64,000 bases of DNA from Herminiimonas sp. Lineage in GTDB: Bacteria > Pseudomonadota > Gammaproteobacteria > Burkholderiales > Burkholderiaceae. The notes below the pieces were generated by a model, which was not told where the DNA came from, did not search any database, and saw only the letters and a list, made by a program, of their open reading frames with translations. Location of the stretch: positions 558,001-622,000 of the forward strand of contig NZ_JAURVN010000014.1 in assembly GCF_030655415.1 (NCBI RefSeq), read 5' to 3'. Below, piece after piece: positions 9,847 through 18,285 of the stretch. The first letter of the stretch is position 1. Each line of letters begins with the position of its first letter. Position numbers and translations under genes: made by a program.

Positions 9847-9906
9847 AAGATGGTGAACCCGAATATGCTGAATCCGAATAGCGAGAATCCAAAGATGGTC
9901 ACGCGC
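9847..9906. repeat. 15-bp imperfect tandem repeat in the yaaA / PIN gene interval
   Basis: Units start at 9847, 9862, 9877 and, in partial form, 9892. The first three read AAGATGGTGAACCCG, AATATGCTGAATCCG and AATAGCGAGAATCCA. The array lies between the divergent yaaA start (9809) and the PIN gene, and runs into the start codon of the PIN gene. Because 15 is a multiple of three it stays open in several frames. Confidence 0.7.
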
Positions 9907-10365
9907 ATCGTGCTCGATACAAATGTCTGCCTGGATTTGTTCGTGTTCCGCGATCCGCGTTGGTCGCAACTGCATGCAGCATTGAAAGACGGCAGCGTGG
10001 AAGCGATCACGCGTGATGACTGCCGGATGGAATGGAGCATCGTGCTGCGCTATCCGCATCTAAAACTGGATGATGCAGCGCGTGTAGAAGTCGCGGCCGA
10101 ATTTGATGCATTGATACGCTGCACCGGTATGCCACAGGCGAACGATGCGGCATTCAAGCTGCCGATTTGCAAAGATAAAGACGATCAAAAGTTTTTGGAG
10201 TTATCGCGCGATATCAATGCGGACGTTTTGATTACCAAAGATAAGGCGCTGTTAAAACTCGCCAGAAAAACGCGGCGCGATGGCTTATTTTCCATCATGA
10301 CACCCGATGCATGGACGCTAGCGGCCATCGCAATGGCAGAGTCGAATGCATCCGCGATCTCGTAA
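9895..10365 (+). CDS. PIN-domain protein, putative toxin component
   Basis: The 156 aa protein has a PIN-fold ribonuclease signature: [13 protein letters not shown] at the N-terminus with the first metal-binding Asp, a central acidic residue in CRMEW, and [14 protein letters not shown] near the C-terminus with the late Asp. It matches the family named putative toxin-antitoxin system toxin component, PIN family. No antitoxin gene is adjacent, so its role as a toxin is uncertain. The ATG at 9895 is preceded by GCGAGAA. In-frame starts at 9808 and 9784 would add a [10 protein letters not shown]-like repeat peptide encoded by the tandem repeat. Confidence 0.78.
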   Translation: MVTRIVLDTNVCLDLFVFRDPRWSQLHAALKDGSVEAITRDDCRMEWSIVLRYPHLKLDDAARVEVAAEFDALIRCTGMPQANDAAFKLPICKDKDDQKFLELSRDINADVLITKDKALLKLARKTRRDGLFSIMTPDAWTLAAIAMAESNASAIS

Positions 10366-10388
10366 CTTAGCCGCATACAAGCCCAGCC

Positions 10389-11564
10389 ATGCAGACAAAT
10401 AAACTCGCCTTTACGCCCGCTATAGATTCAAAGTTGCCGCATAGCGGCACCACCATATTCTCTCTGATGTCCGCGCTCGCAGCAGAGAACAATGCGGTTA
10501 ATCTCGGACAAGGTTTTCCGGATTTCGATTGCGATCCAGCATTGATAGATGCCGTCACGGCAGCAATGAAAAATGGTTTGAATCAATATGCATTGATGCC
10601 CGGCGTGCCGTCATTACGCGCAGCGATCGCGCACAAAATTGCGCACTTGTACGGCAATAAATACGATGCAAACAACGAGATCACGGTGACGGCTGGTGCG
10701 ACGCAAGCATTGCTGACCGCAATTCAGTGTTGCGTGCATGCTGGCGATGAAGTGATTGTGATCGAGCCTGCATTCGACAGTTATTTGCCGGCGATCACGC
10801 TGGCAGGCGGCAAGCCGGTCTGCGTACAAATGGAATTAAGCGAGGCTGGTTACGCCGTGCCGTGGGATAAGGTCGCCGCAGCAATCACCCCGCGCACCCG
10901 TTTGATCATGATCAACTCACCGCACAATCCAACTGGCTCAGTATTGTTGCAGCAAGATTTGCAAAAATTGGCTGACATCGTGCGCGGCACAAACATTCTG
11001 GTTTTATCCGACGAAGTTTATGAGCACATGGTCTACGACGGCAAGCAGCATGAATCCGTATGTCGTCATCCTGAATTAGCGGCGCGTGCGTTCGTCGTCT
11101 CCAGCTTTGGCAAAACCTATCACGTCACCGGATGGAAAGTTGGCTATGTTGCAGCGCCCGCCGCATTGACTGCAGAATTCCGCAAGGTGCATCAATTTTC
11201 ATTGTTTGCCGTCAATGCGCCTATGCAGCATGCGATTGCAAACTATATGGCTGACGCGCGTCCTTATCTTGAATTGCCCGGCTTCTATCAGCGCAAACGT
11301 GATCTGTTTCGCGATGGCTTACAAGCGACACGATTCAAGTTACTGCCAGCCGATGGCACGTATTTTCAATGCGTCGATTATCGTCAGATATCTGATTTGC
11401 CGGAAATTGAATTTGCGCAATGGCTCACCAAAGAAATTGGCGTCGCCGCGATACCGGTCTCCGCCTTTTACGAGCAGGCAAAAAACTCCGGCATCATCCG
11501 CTTTTGCTTTGCAAAAAAAGAAGAAACCTTGAAAACTGCATTGGCAAGACTGGCAAAAGTCTAA
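10389..11564 (+). CDS. Class I/II aminotransferase, methionine (YbdL-like) type
   Basis: The 391 aa enzyme is a fold-type I PLP aminotransferase. The PLP lysine is Lys242 in SSFGKTYHVTGWKVGY, and the N-terminal GQGFPDFDCD and NSPHNPTGSV motifs are typical. SSFGKTYHVTGWK is the version seen in YbdL and kynurenine-aminotransferase-like proteins, which use methionine, glutamine or aromatic amino acids and 2-oxo acids. It starts 23 bases after the PIN gene in the same direction, so it may share that transcript. Substrate preference cannot be read from the sequence. Confidence 0.88.
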   Translation: MQTNKLAFTPAIDSKLPHSGTTIFSLMSALAAENNAVNLGQGFPDFDCDPALIDAVTAAMKNGLNQYALMPGVPSLRAAIAHKIAHLYGNKYDANNEITVTAGATQALLTAIQCCVHAGDEVIVIEPAFDSYLPAITLAGGKPVCVQMELSEAGYAVPWDKVAAAITPRTRLIMINSPHNPTGSVLLQQDLQKLADIVRGTNILVLSDEVYEHMVYDGKQHESVCRHPELAARAFVVSSFGKTYHVTGWKVGYVAAPAALTAEFRKVHQFSLFAVNAPMQHAIANYMADARPYLELPGFYQRKRDLFRDGLQATRFKLLPADGTYFQCVDYRQISDLPEIEFAQWLTKEIGVAAIPVSAFYEQAKNSGIIRFCFAKKEETLKTALARLAKV

Positions 11565-11717
11565 AGAAGTCATGAGCTGTGCATGGCAATTTTCTGGATG
11601 ATGCGTAATCGATGAATGTAAATTTTGCGCAGCCGACTTAATGTCTGCATGGATGCTTGTGTCGGCACAAGGCGTTTACTGTATATTCCCTGACAACGTC
11701 CCTTTACGAAGAGCCTT

Positions 11718-12497
11718 ATGTCCGCTGAAATCCAGGCATCGCGCCACGAAGCAACACTCATACTTACGCTCTCCAATCCAGGCGCAAAAAATGCGCTGCA
11801 TCCGGATATGTTCGCCGCTGCGATTGAAGCATTCTCAACCGCTGAACGGGACGACTCGATTAAAGCAGTGATACTGACTGGCGCCGATAATTTCTTTTGC
11901 GCAGGTGGCAACCTCAATACATTGTTAGAGCTGCGTGCAAAAGATCGAATCCATCAGAGTGATGCTGTCGATAGCTTGCGTGGCTGGATAGAAGCCATAC
12001 GCGATTGCCCGAAGCCGGTGATCGCAGCGGTCGAAGGCGCTGCAGCCGGTGCTGGTTTTTCTCTCGCGCTGGCGTGCGATTTAATCGTCGCTGGCAGCTC
12101 CAGCAAGTTTGCGATGTCTTACGTCAAGGTCGGCCTCACACCCGACGGCGGTGCGTCATGGTTCATTAGTCAAATGCTTCCGCGTCAATTGGCGACTGAA
12201 ATTATGCTGGAAGGCAAACCGGTTCTTGCACCACGTCTACACGACCTGGGCGTAATCAATCGCATCGTCACAGATGGTTCTGCACTCGACAATGCGTTGC
12301 AATGGGCGGATGATCTGGCTGCACTTTCCGGCAATGCAGTGGAACGCATCAAATCGCTGTCGCGTGAAGCACGGGATCATTCATTATCAGAACATTTTGA
12401 AGTTGAGAAGCAGCACTTTGTCGATAGCCTGAATCATCGCGATTCACTTGAAGGCATCAACGCATTCCTGGAAAAACGCACACCGCATTACAAATGA
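11718..12497 (+). CDS. Enoyl-CoA hydratase/isomerase family protein
   Basis: The 259 aa protein has the crotonase fold. The oxyanion-hole segments are visible as NALHPDMF (about 23) and FCAGGNLNTL with the second Gly-Gly (about 59), followed by VEGAAAGAGFSLALACDLIVA. It likely hydrates enoyl-CoA in fatty or aromatic acid breakdown (PaaG/PaaF-like), but the two catalytic Glu positions do not allow a firm choice between hydratase and isomerase. Its stop codon overlaps the next start by ATGA, so the two genes are coupled. Confidence 0.85.
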   Translation: MSAEIQASRHEATLILTLSNPGAKNALHPDMFAAAIEAFSTAERDDSIKAVILTGADNFFCAGGNLNTLLELRAKDRIHQSDAVDSLRGWIEAIRDCPKPVIAAVEGAAAGAGFSLALACDLIVAGSSSKFAMSYVKVGLTPDGGASWFISQMLPRQLATEIMLEGKPVLAPRLHDLGVINRIVTDGSALDNALQWADDLAALSGNAVERIKSLSREARDHSLSEHFEVEKQHFVDSLNHRDSLEGINAFLEKRTPHYK

Positions 12498-13198
12498 TTG
12501 CAGCGAAAAGAAGACGTGTTTATCTAATGCGTCATGGCAGCGTGACCTACTTCGATGAGGACGGCCGTCCTTATCCACCAGACGACGTTCCATTGAATGA
12601 AAAAGGTCGCAAGCAAACCAGTGCGGCTGGTCAGGCTTTTGCGCATCAGAATATTCTTTTTGACCGTGTCATCGTCTCCAACCTGCCGCGCACGATTGAA
12701 TCGGCATTGCGCGTACTCGCAGAAACCGGCCAGCAAATCGAACTCGAACAATGGCCGGAATTCCAGGAAGTACGCGGTGGCGTGCTGGAAGATATTCTGG
12801 ATGACGATCTGGAAGAAGCCTTTACCAGCGCCTTCTCATGCATGGCGGAAGAACACAAAAAATTTCTCGATGGCGAAAGCGTAGGTCAATTAATCGACCG
12901 CATTCATCCCGTCATCGACAGACTGCGCACAGATACATCGTGGGATACGATTTTGCTGGTTCTACATGGTGGCGTTAATCGCGCAGTACTGTCTTACGCC
13001 ATCACGGGCCAACGCATGTTTCTAGGTAATTTGGAGCAGTCGCCAGGCTGCATCAATGTACTGGATGTCGGTGAGCGCAGCAATGATTGGGTGGTGCAAA
13101 CCATCAATTACGCACCGTTGTTACCACTGCAGAATGAATCGCGATATACCTCGATGGAAGAAGTGCTGCATCAATATCGTAAATCGCGCGGACTGTAA
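12494..13198 (+). CDS. Histidine phosphatase family protein
   Basis: The 234 aa protein begins with the phosphoglycerate-mutase-like signature RRVYLMRHGSVTYF, where the His of RHG is the phospho-acceptor. An Arg in SNLPRTIESA and a second His in LVLHGGVNRAV complete the active site. The substrate is unknown; members include sugar-phosphate and cobalamin-pathway phosphatases. It is translationally coupled (ATGA) to the enoyl-CoA hydratase gene, which may point to acyl or phosphate handling in one pathway, but that is only context. Confidence 0.85.
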   Translation: MIAAKRRRVYLMRHGSVTYFDEDGRPYPPDDVPLNEKGRKQTSAAGQAFAHQNILFDRVIVSNLPRTIESALRVLAETGQQIELEQWPEFQEVRGGVLEDILDDDLEEAFTSAFSCMAEEHKKFLDGESVGQLIDRIHPVIDRLRTDTSWDTILLVLHGGVNRAVLSYAITGQRMFLGNLEQSPGCINVLDVGERSNDWVVQTINYAPLLPLQNESRYTSMEEVLHQYRKSRGL

Positions 13199-13281
13199 TC
13201 CTCTCTTCTGCATTTACATCATCCATCGCAAAACAGTCCTTGGGCATCGCAGCCTAATCGACCAGCCACAGCAGAAAAATT

Positions 13282-13333
13282 CGAATGTCTTCATAATTGA
13301 AAATTCGCATAAAAAAATCGCGAAGACATTTCG
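13282..13333. repeat. Inverted repeat upstream of the GST gene
   Basis: CGAATGTCTTC (13282-13292) is mirrored by GAAGACATTTCG (13322-13333), with one extra base in the second arm and a 29-base spacer rich in A. It ends 33 bases before the GST start. It may be an operator or an RNA hairpin; there is no direct evidence for either. Confidence 0.45.
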
Positions 13334-13366
13334 CGTATGCGCATGAACATATTTCAGGAGAAAAAA

Positions 13367-14059
13367 TTGATCGACGTTTATTCCACCGCGACACCTAACG
13401 GCCACAAAGTCCACATCATGCTGGAAGAATGTGGCTTGCCTTATCGCACACACCACATCGATATTGGTGCTGGCGATCAGTTCACAAAAGAGTTTCTCGC
13501 TATCTCACCGAACAACAAGATTCCTGCAATCGTCGATAGCGACGGCCCTGATGGCAAACCAATTTCCTTATTTGAATCCGGCGCCATTCTGGTTTATCTC
13601 GCCAGCAAAGTTGGCAAATTTCTCGGCACCACTGATAGAGAAAAATTTACGACATTGCAGTGGTTGATGTTTCAGATGGGTGGCGTGGGCCCCATGCTGG
13701 GTCAGGCGCATCACTTCCGCATTTATGCACCTGAAAAAATCGACTACGCCTACAACCGTTACACGAACGAGGCAAAACGTCTGTACGGCGTCATCGATAA
13801 ACAACTGGCAGACAACGCTTATCTCACTGGCGATACTTACACGATCGCCGACATCGCGACTTTCCCGTGGCTACGCTCGTGGGAGAAACAGGGAATTGAA
13901 TTATCGGATTATCCCAACGTGCAACGCTGGTTCGACATCATCAACGCACGCCCTGCGGTGAAAAAAGGCGTCACGCTTTTTACCGACTTACGCAAACCGA
14001 TTGCAGATGATAAAGCCAAGGAAATTTTGTTTGGCGCCACGCAGTACGCGAAGCGCTGA
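13367..14059 (+). CDS. Glutathione S-transferase family, YfcG-like disulfide-bond oxidoreductase
   Basis: The 230 aa protein resembles E. coli YfcG/GstB: an N-terminal thioredoxin-fold domain with TATPNGHKVHIMLEE and PNNKIPAIVD, then the helical C-terminal domain with TYTIADIATFPWLRSWE. YfcG has glutathione-dependent disulfide reductase activity with little classical transferase activity. I place the start at TTG 13367. An AGGAG Shine-Dalgarno box at 13356-13360 sits 6 bases before it, and YfcG also begins just before IDLY. The upstream ATGs at 13337 and 13343 have no such box. The product ends GATQYAKR. Confidence 0.87.
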   Translation: MIDVYSTATPNGHKVHIMLEECGLPYRTHHIDIGAGDQFTKEFLAISPNNKIPAIVDSDGPDGKPISLFESGAILVYLASKVGKFLGTTDREKFTTLQWLMFQMGGVGPMLGQAHHFRIYAPEKIDYAYNRYTNEAKRLYGVIDKQLADNAYLTGDTYTIADIATFPWLRSWEKQGIELSDYPNVQRWFDIINARPAVKKGVTLFTDLRKPIADDKAKEILFGATQYAKR

Positions 14060-14122
14060 TTAGAATAAAACCGGCGGACGTTTTTCATACAAGAGAAACG
14101 TCCGTTGAATTGATGGAAATAC

Positions 14123-14578
14123 TTAGTAGTAATGCCGCAAAATCAACTCGGCAACACACACCGGCTTATCCACGCCATCACACTCTAGTGTCACGTCCCA
14201 CACCATCTGCACGCCACCGGCAATGTCTTCGACTGTTTGCAATGTCATGCGCGCACGTATGCGCTGATCCACTTGCACCGGTGCCGGAAAACGCACGCGA
14301 TTCAAACCATAGTTCACTGCCAATTTACACGGCGGAAATGTGATCGAAGACTGCAACAACATTGGCAGCAAGGACAAGGTCAGAAAGCCATGTGCAATCG
14401 GCGCTCCGTAAGGTGACTCATGGCGGCAGCGTTCGGCATCAACGTGTATCCACTGATGATCGCCGCTGGCTTGCGCAAACATATTGATGCGCGCCTGATC
14501 GATTTTTATCCAGTCGGATACAGCGACTTCCTGCCCGACTAAATTCTTTAAATCAGCTACCGATGCGATATGGCGCAT
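14123..14578 (-). CDS. MaoC-family (R)-specific enoyl-CoA hydratase-like protein
   Basis: The 151 aa protein has the hot-dog fold of MaoC dehydratases. The catalytic Asp/His pair lies in ASGDHQWIHVD (about 38-48), and GAPIAHGFLTLSLLP follows. Such enzymes hydrate 2-enoyl-CoA to (R)-3-hydroxyacyl-CoA, which can feed PHA synthesis. A link to phaC in this genome is only an inference. The ATG at 14578 has GGAA upstream and is preferred over the TTG at 14593. It follows the DUF1178 gene by 16 bases, so co-transcription is likely. Confidence 0.87.
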   Translation of the reverse strand: MRHIASVADLKNLVGQEVAVSDWIKIDQARINMFAQASGDHQWIHVDAERCRHESPYGAPIAHGFLTLSLLPMLLQSSITFPPCKLAVNYGLNRVRFPAPVQVDQRIRARMTLQTVEDIAGGVQMVWDVTLECDGVDKPVCVAELILRHYY

Positions 14579-14594
14579 AGCATTTCCGATCAAT

Positions 14595-15017
14595 TTACTG
14601 AAGCACTTGTTTCAAATGATTTGGTAAGGGCAAGGATACGACATCAATTCCCTCGTCGATCAATTCGGCGCGCTCTTCAACAGTTGCGACGCCACGAATG
14701 GCGCGTTCAGATGCTTCCTTGTAATGAATGCGACGCGCTTCTTCGGCGAATTGATTACCTACGTCTTCGGTATTCGCAATCACGCGATGCGTGAATTGCA
14801 TCATTTGATCCTGCGCGCGATGGCTATCGTCATGCACAGGTGCAGTTGCGCCGGAAATATTTAAACGGGGAGAAGAAGGCAAACGCTTGATCGCATGGTT
14901 GCCGCAGAATGGGCATTCGATCAAATGTTGCGAAGACTGAGTGAGGAAGTCATCCTCGGAAGAAAACCATCCTTCGAAGCGATGATCTGTTTCACAGCAG
15001 AGGTTATAGACTTTCAT
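14595..15017 (-). CDS. DUF1178 family protein
   Basis: The 140 aa protein has the DUF1178 pattern: MKVYNLCCETDHRFEGWFSS, then CPFCG (about 36-40), which together look like a zinc ribbon. A helical C-terminal half with EEARRIHYKEASERAIRGVA follows. Function is unknown. Its ATG lies only 5 bases after the encoded CCA end of tRNA-Leu, with no visible Shine-Dalgarno sequence between them, so it is probably transcribed with that tRNA. The start is supported by the family's conserved N-terminus. Confidence 0.9.
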   Translation of the reverse strand: MKVYNLCCETDHRFEGWFSSEDDFLTQSSQHLIECPFCGNHAIKRLPSSPRLNISGATAPVHDDSHRAQDQMMQFTHRVIANTEDVGNQFAEEARRIHYKEASERAIRGVATVEERAELIDEGIDVVSLPLPNHLKQVLQ

Positions 15018-15022
15018 GAATT

Positions 15023-15108
15023 TGGTGCCCGGGGCCGGACTTGAACCGGCACGCCTATTAAGCGAGGGATTTTAAGTCCCTTGTGTCTACCGATTTCACC
15101 ACCCGGGC
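15023..15108 (-). tRNA. tRNA-Leu (anticodon UAA)
   Basis: The gene has 86 nt, acceptor GCCCGGG paired with CCCGGGC, encoded CCA, and a long variable arm as expected for leucine tRNAs. Anticodon loop CTTAAAA gives UAA. T-arm GGTTCAAGTCC is present. It is last in a minus-strand run of four tRNAs, and has no terminator of its own. Confidence 0.95.
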
Positions 15109-15180
15109 ATATTCATAATTAACGCACGATTTGAAAGCACGTTTAAAAGGACAACTCTAAAACAATATCTGAAACAAAAT

Positions 15181-15201
15181 AAAAGCGCCCTCGGCGCTTT
15201 T
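15181..15201 (-). terminator. Terminator after tRNA-Cys
   Basis: Stem AAAGCGCC / GGCGCTTT with a 3-base loop, followed on the minus strand by TTTTATTTT. It lies 9 bases beyond tRNA-Cys. Confidence 0.75.
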
Positions 15202-15209
15202 GGAAAAAC

Positions 15210-15283
15210 TGGAGGCGGGGGTCGGGATCGAACCGGCGTAAACGGCTTTGCAGGCCGCTGCATAACCACTTTGCTACCCCGCC
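15210..15283 (-). tRNA. tRNA-Cys (anticodon GCA)
   Basis: The gene has 74 nt with acceptor GGCGGGG / CCCCGCC, discriminator U and encoded CCA. The anticodon stem-loop GCGGCCTGCAAAGCCGT contains GCA. T-arm GGTTCGATCCC is present. Confidence 0.95.
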
Positions 15284-15390
15284 ACGGGTCCGTATTGTAC
15301 CGCGAAATAAAAAACCACTGTGCGGTACAAACGAAACACTAAAACTGAATTGCCAAACTTATTTACTAAGCTTGATGCTGCTCAAGAATA

Positions 15391-15420
15391 AAAAAGGAAG
15401 CTTCAACAGCTTCCTTTTTT
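15391..15420 (-). terminator. Terminator after the downstream tRNA-Gly copy
   Basis: Stem GGAAGC / GCTTCC flanked by runs of A and T on both sides, 8 bases past the tRNA 3' end on the minus strand. It could work in both directions. Confidence 0.8.
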
Positions 15421-15427
15421 AGAAATC

Positions 15428-15503
15428 TGGAGCGGGAGAAGAGTCTCGAACTCTCGACCTCAACCTTGGCAAGGTTGCGCTCTACCAACTGAGCTACTCC
15501 CGC
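15428..15503 (-). tRNA. tRNA-Gly (anticodon GCC), copy nearest tRNA-Cys
   Basis: The gene has 76 nt with acceptor GCGGGAG / CTCCCGC and encoded CCA. The anticodon arm CAACCTTGCCAAGGTTG contains GCC, and the T-arm is GAGTTCGAGACTC. Its sequence is identical to the copy at 15609-15684. Confidence 0.95.
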
Positions 15504-15571
15504 ATGTACGACCGAATTTACTATTTACTACCGGTAAAACCTTGATTGAAATCAGACCTCATTTCAATCAA

Positions 15572-15603
15572 TAAAAAAGGAAGCTGGATCAGCTCCCTTT
15601 TAA
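15572..15603 (-). terminator. Terminator after the upstream tRNA-Gly copy
   Basis: On the minus strand GGGAGCT pairs with AGCTTCC (one G-U pair), followed by six T. It resembles the hairpin after the other glycine tRNA but differs at several bases. Confidence 0.7.
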
Positions 15604-15608
15604 AAATC

Positions 15609-15684
15609 TGGAGCGGGAGAAGAGTCTCGAACTCTCGACCTCAACCTTGGCAAGGTTGCGCTCTACCAACTGAGCTACTCCCGC
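15609..15684 (-). tRNA. tRNA-Gly (anticodon GCC), copy nearest pgsA
   Basis: The gene has 76 nt and is identical to the copy at 15428-15503, offset by 181 bases. It lies 63 bases downstream of pgsA in the same direction, a common arrangement in betaproteobacteria. Confidence 0.95.
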
Positions 15685-15747
15685 ATCAACAACAGGTGCA
15701 CATTATAGAGGAATGCCTTTCGTTGTCAAGCACTCCGGAGCGCAAAC

Positions 15748-16329
15748 TTACAGCAAATGCCCTGCGCTTTCCTTGATCAAAGGCCACGCCTTGCGTAAAT
15801 AATAAAACATAGACCATACAGTCAGCACCGCAGCGATTAACAACAGCCATTGGCCCCAGATGCGGGTATCGATGCCGAAGAAATTTTCGTAATACAACAA
15901 CATTGGAATCGCTACCATTTGCGCGATGGTTTTAATCTTGCCGATCGAACTGACGGCAACCGATTTGGATGCACCGATTTGCGCCATCCATTCACGCAAG
16001 GCAGAAATCGTGATCTCGCGGCCGATGATGATGAAAGCGATGACTGCATTCACGCGACCAAATTCAATCAATACCAGCAAGGCACCAGCGACCATTAATT
16101 TATCGGCAACCGGATCGAGAAAAGCACCGAAGGCGGAGGTTTGATTCCAGCGGCGCGCCAAGAAGCCATCGATCCAGTCGGTCAATGCAGCGACGATAAA
16201 AATCACAGTGGATGCAAGGCTCTTGTCGAACGGTCCCAGCCATGAATCGGGCAGATACAACACGCCCACCATCAGCGGAATCAGCGCGACGCGCAACCAG
16301 GTAAGAAGAATCGGGATATTGAAGGGCAT
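15748..16329 (-). CDS. pgsA: CDP-diacylglycerol-glycerol-3-phosphate 3-phosphatidyltransferase
   Basis: PgsA makes phosphatidylglycerol phosphate, the committed step to phosphatidylglycerol and cardiolipin, in the inner membrane. The 193 aa protein has four or more hydrophobic segments and the complete CDP-alcohol phosphotransferase motif: DWIDGFLAR (51-59), then Gly68, Asp72 and Asp76 in AFGAFLDPVADK. It starts MPFNIPILLTWLRV. It follows uvrC (59-base gap) and precedes the tRNA genes, as in many proteobacteria where uvrC-pgsA-tRNA is conserved. Confidence 0.95.
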   Translation of the reverse strand: MPFNIPILLTWLRVALIPLMVGVLYLPDSWLGPFDKSLASTVIFIVAALTDWIDGFLARRWNQTSAFGAFLDPVADKLMVAGALLVLIEFGRVNAVIAFIIIGREITISALREWMAQIGASKSVAVSSIGKIKTIAQMVAIPMLLYYENFFGIDTRIWGQWLLLIAAVLTVWSMFYYLRKAWPLIKESAGHLL

Positions 16330-16388
16330 ATCAAACTTTACATTTTCATGAATGTGCGCAATGCACTCGTTGCATGCGCACCCGTAAT

Positions 16389-18245
16389 CTAATGCAATTG
16401 CCTGTAAATGTCTTCAGCCAATTGACGAGAAATGCCTTCAACCGATGATAAATCTTCAACGCTGGCATCCACCACGCCGCGCAAGCCACCAAAACGGGCC
16501 AATAACTTCTGTCGCCGTTTCGCACCGATGCCTTCGATCTCTTCCAGGCGGGAAGTCTGCCGCGCCTTGGCACGTTTTGCGCGCATGCCTGTAATGGCGA
16601 AGCGATGCGCTTCATCGCGTATTTGTGCGATCAGCATCAAGGCACCGGATTCCTTGCCCAACTCCTGCGCAGGACGGCCATCGACAAAGACCAGCGTTTC
16701 CAGACCAACCTTGCGACCTTCACCTTTCGACACGCCGACGATCAGACTGATATCCAGCCCGAGCTCAACGAATACCTGACGTGCCATTTCCACCTGGCCT
16801 TTACCACCATCGATCAACACGACTTCAGGCATTACGCCATCGCCATTCGCGACTTTTTCATAACGGCGCATCAGCACTTGGCGCATTGCAGCGTAATCAT
16901 CGCCGGGCGTAATGTCGTTGATGTTGTAACGACGATACTCGCCATTCTGCATCGCGTGATGATGGAACACCACGCATGAAGCCTGCGTTGCTTCGCCTTG
17001 CGTGTGACTTATGTCGAAACACTCCACGCGAAAGGCTTCGATATCTTCCACATCGATCTTCAAGGCATCGACCAACATGCGGGTACGTGTTTGTTGCGAG
17101 CCCTGTTCGGACAACAAACGGGCGAGTGAAATCTCTGCGCCCTTTTGCGCCATTTCCAGCCACTGACGCCGCGGCTCTTGTGGTTGAAATACCAGATTGA
17201 TGCGATGACCGCATTGTTCCATCAGCGCCAGCATCAATTCTGGTTCATCAAACTCGGTGTTCAGCACCAATGTGCCGGGGATGAATTTATCGATGTAATG
17301 CTGCGCGAGAAAAGCCTTCATCACTTCCGCCGCGACCGACTCTTCCGCATTCGTCAGCACGTTATCGACATGCGTAGGGAAGTACGCGCGATCACCCAAA
17401 TGTCGCCCGCCGCGCACCATCGCCAAATTGACGCATGCACGACCGCCCTGCACGATCACCGCAATGATGTCGATATCCGCATCGCCGCCGGTGTCCATAC
17501 TTTGCTGATGCAAGACGCGCGATAGGGCATTGATCTGATTACGTACCAATGCTGCCTGCTCGAATTTCAGTTCTTCGGCAAAGCTCAGCATCTTGGCCTG
17601 CAAAACTTCCAGCACTTCTGTCTGCCGGCCACGCAAAAATTTTGCCGCATTATCAACGTCCAATGCGTAATCTTCTTGAGTGATGTAATTGACGCAAGGT
17701 CCGCTGCAACGATGAATCTGATGCAGCAAACACGGGCGTGTGCGATTGGCGAATACCGAATCTTCACAGGTGCGCAGCAAAAACACCTTCTGCAAAATCT
17801 GCATCGACTCCTTGACTGCCCAACCGCTAGGGAAAGGACCGAAGTACTGATTTTTTTTGTCCACCGCGCCGCGGTAGTAGGCCATGCGTGGGAATTCCTG
17901 GCCGGTGATTTTCAGATAGGGATAGGATTTGTCATCGCGAAACAGGATGTTGTAACGCGGCTGCAAAGTCTTGATCAAATTATTTTCAAGCAGCAGCGCT
18001 TCGGCTTCGCTGCGTGTAACTGTTGTCTCCAGACGCGAAATCTTTTCGACCATCAAGGCGGTACGCGGACTGGCGAGATTCTTCAGGAAATAGCTTGAGA
18101 CACGTTTCTTCAGGTCGCGCGCCTTGCCGACATACAGCAGATTATTGTCGGCATCGAAATAGCGATACACGCCCGGCAGATTCGGCAGCTTGGCTACCGT
18201 TTCCAGCACGACTGCACGCGGATCTGGCGGTTCAATTTCAGACAT
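16389..18245 (-). CDS. uvrC: Excinuclease ABC subunit C
   Basis: UvrC makes the two incisions around a UvrB-bound DNA lesion in nucleotide excision repair. The 618 aa protein has the N-terminal GIY-YIG nuclease ([20 protein letters not shown], about 25-44), a UVR segment for UvrB contact (about 215-240), an RNase H-like 5' nuclease region ([14 protein letters not shown]) and C-terminal helix-hairpin-helix motifs ([17 protein letters not shown]). Length matches the family. It sits between nagZ and pgsA. Confidence 0.96.
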   Translation of the reverse strand: MSEIEPPDPRAVVLETVAKLPNLPGVYRYFDADNNLLYVGKARDLKKRVSSYFLKNLASPRTALMVEKISRLETTVTRSEAEALLLENNLIKTLQPRYNILFRDDKSYPYLKITGQEFPRMAYYRGAVDKKNQYFGPFPSGWAVKESMQILQKVFLLRTCEDSVFANRTRPCLLHQIHRCSGPCVNYITQEDYALDVDNAAKFLRGRQTEVLEVLQAKMLSFAEELKFEQAALVRNQINALSRVLHQQSMDTGGDADIDIIAVIVQGGRACVNLAMVRGGRHLGDRAYFPTHVDNVLTNAEESVAAEVMKAFLAQHYIDKFIPGTLVLNTEFDEPELMLALMEQCGHRINLVFQPQEPRRQWLEMAQKGAEISLARLLSEQGSQQTRTRMLVDALKIDVEDIEAFRVECFDISHTQGEATQASCVVFHHHAMQNGEYRRYNINDITPGDDYAAMRQVLMRRYEKVANGDGVMPEVVLIDGGKGQVEMARQVFVELGLDISLIVGVSKGEGRKVGLETLVFVDGRPAQELGKESGALMLIAQIRDEAHRFAITGMRAKRAKARQTSRLEEIEGIGAKRRQKLLARFGGLRGVVDASVEDLSSVEGISRQLAEDIYRQLH

Positions 18246-18285
18246 GGTGCGCTACCTGCCGATTATCGAAAATCGAAAAACATCA

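Noticed and set aside
9810..10040. 77-codon upstream extension of yaaA
   Set aside because: The true family start [13 protein letters not shown] is at 9809 and the extension is made by the 15-base tandem repeat and by the reverse of the PIN gene.
14075..14104. Inverted repeat CGGACGTTT/AAACGTCCG between the GST and MaoC genes
   Set aside because: A real 9-pair stem, but the loop is large and no T run follows on either strand; terminator function is not supported.
15391..15684. Repeated unit that could be taken for a CRISPR or repeat array
   Set aside because: The repeated unit is a tRNA-Gly gene with its terminator; only two copies and no short spacer pattern.
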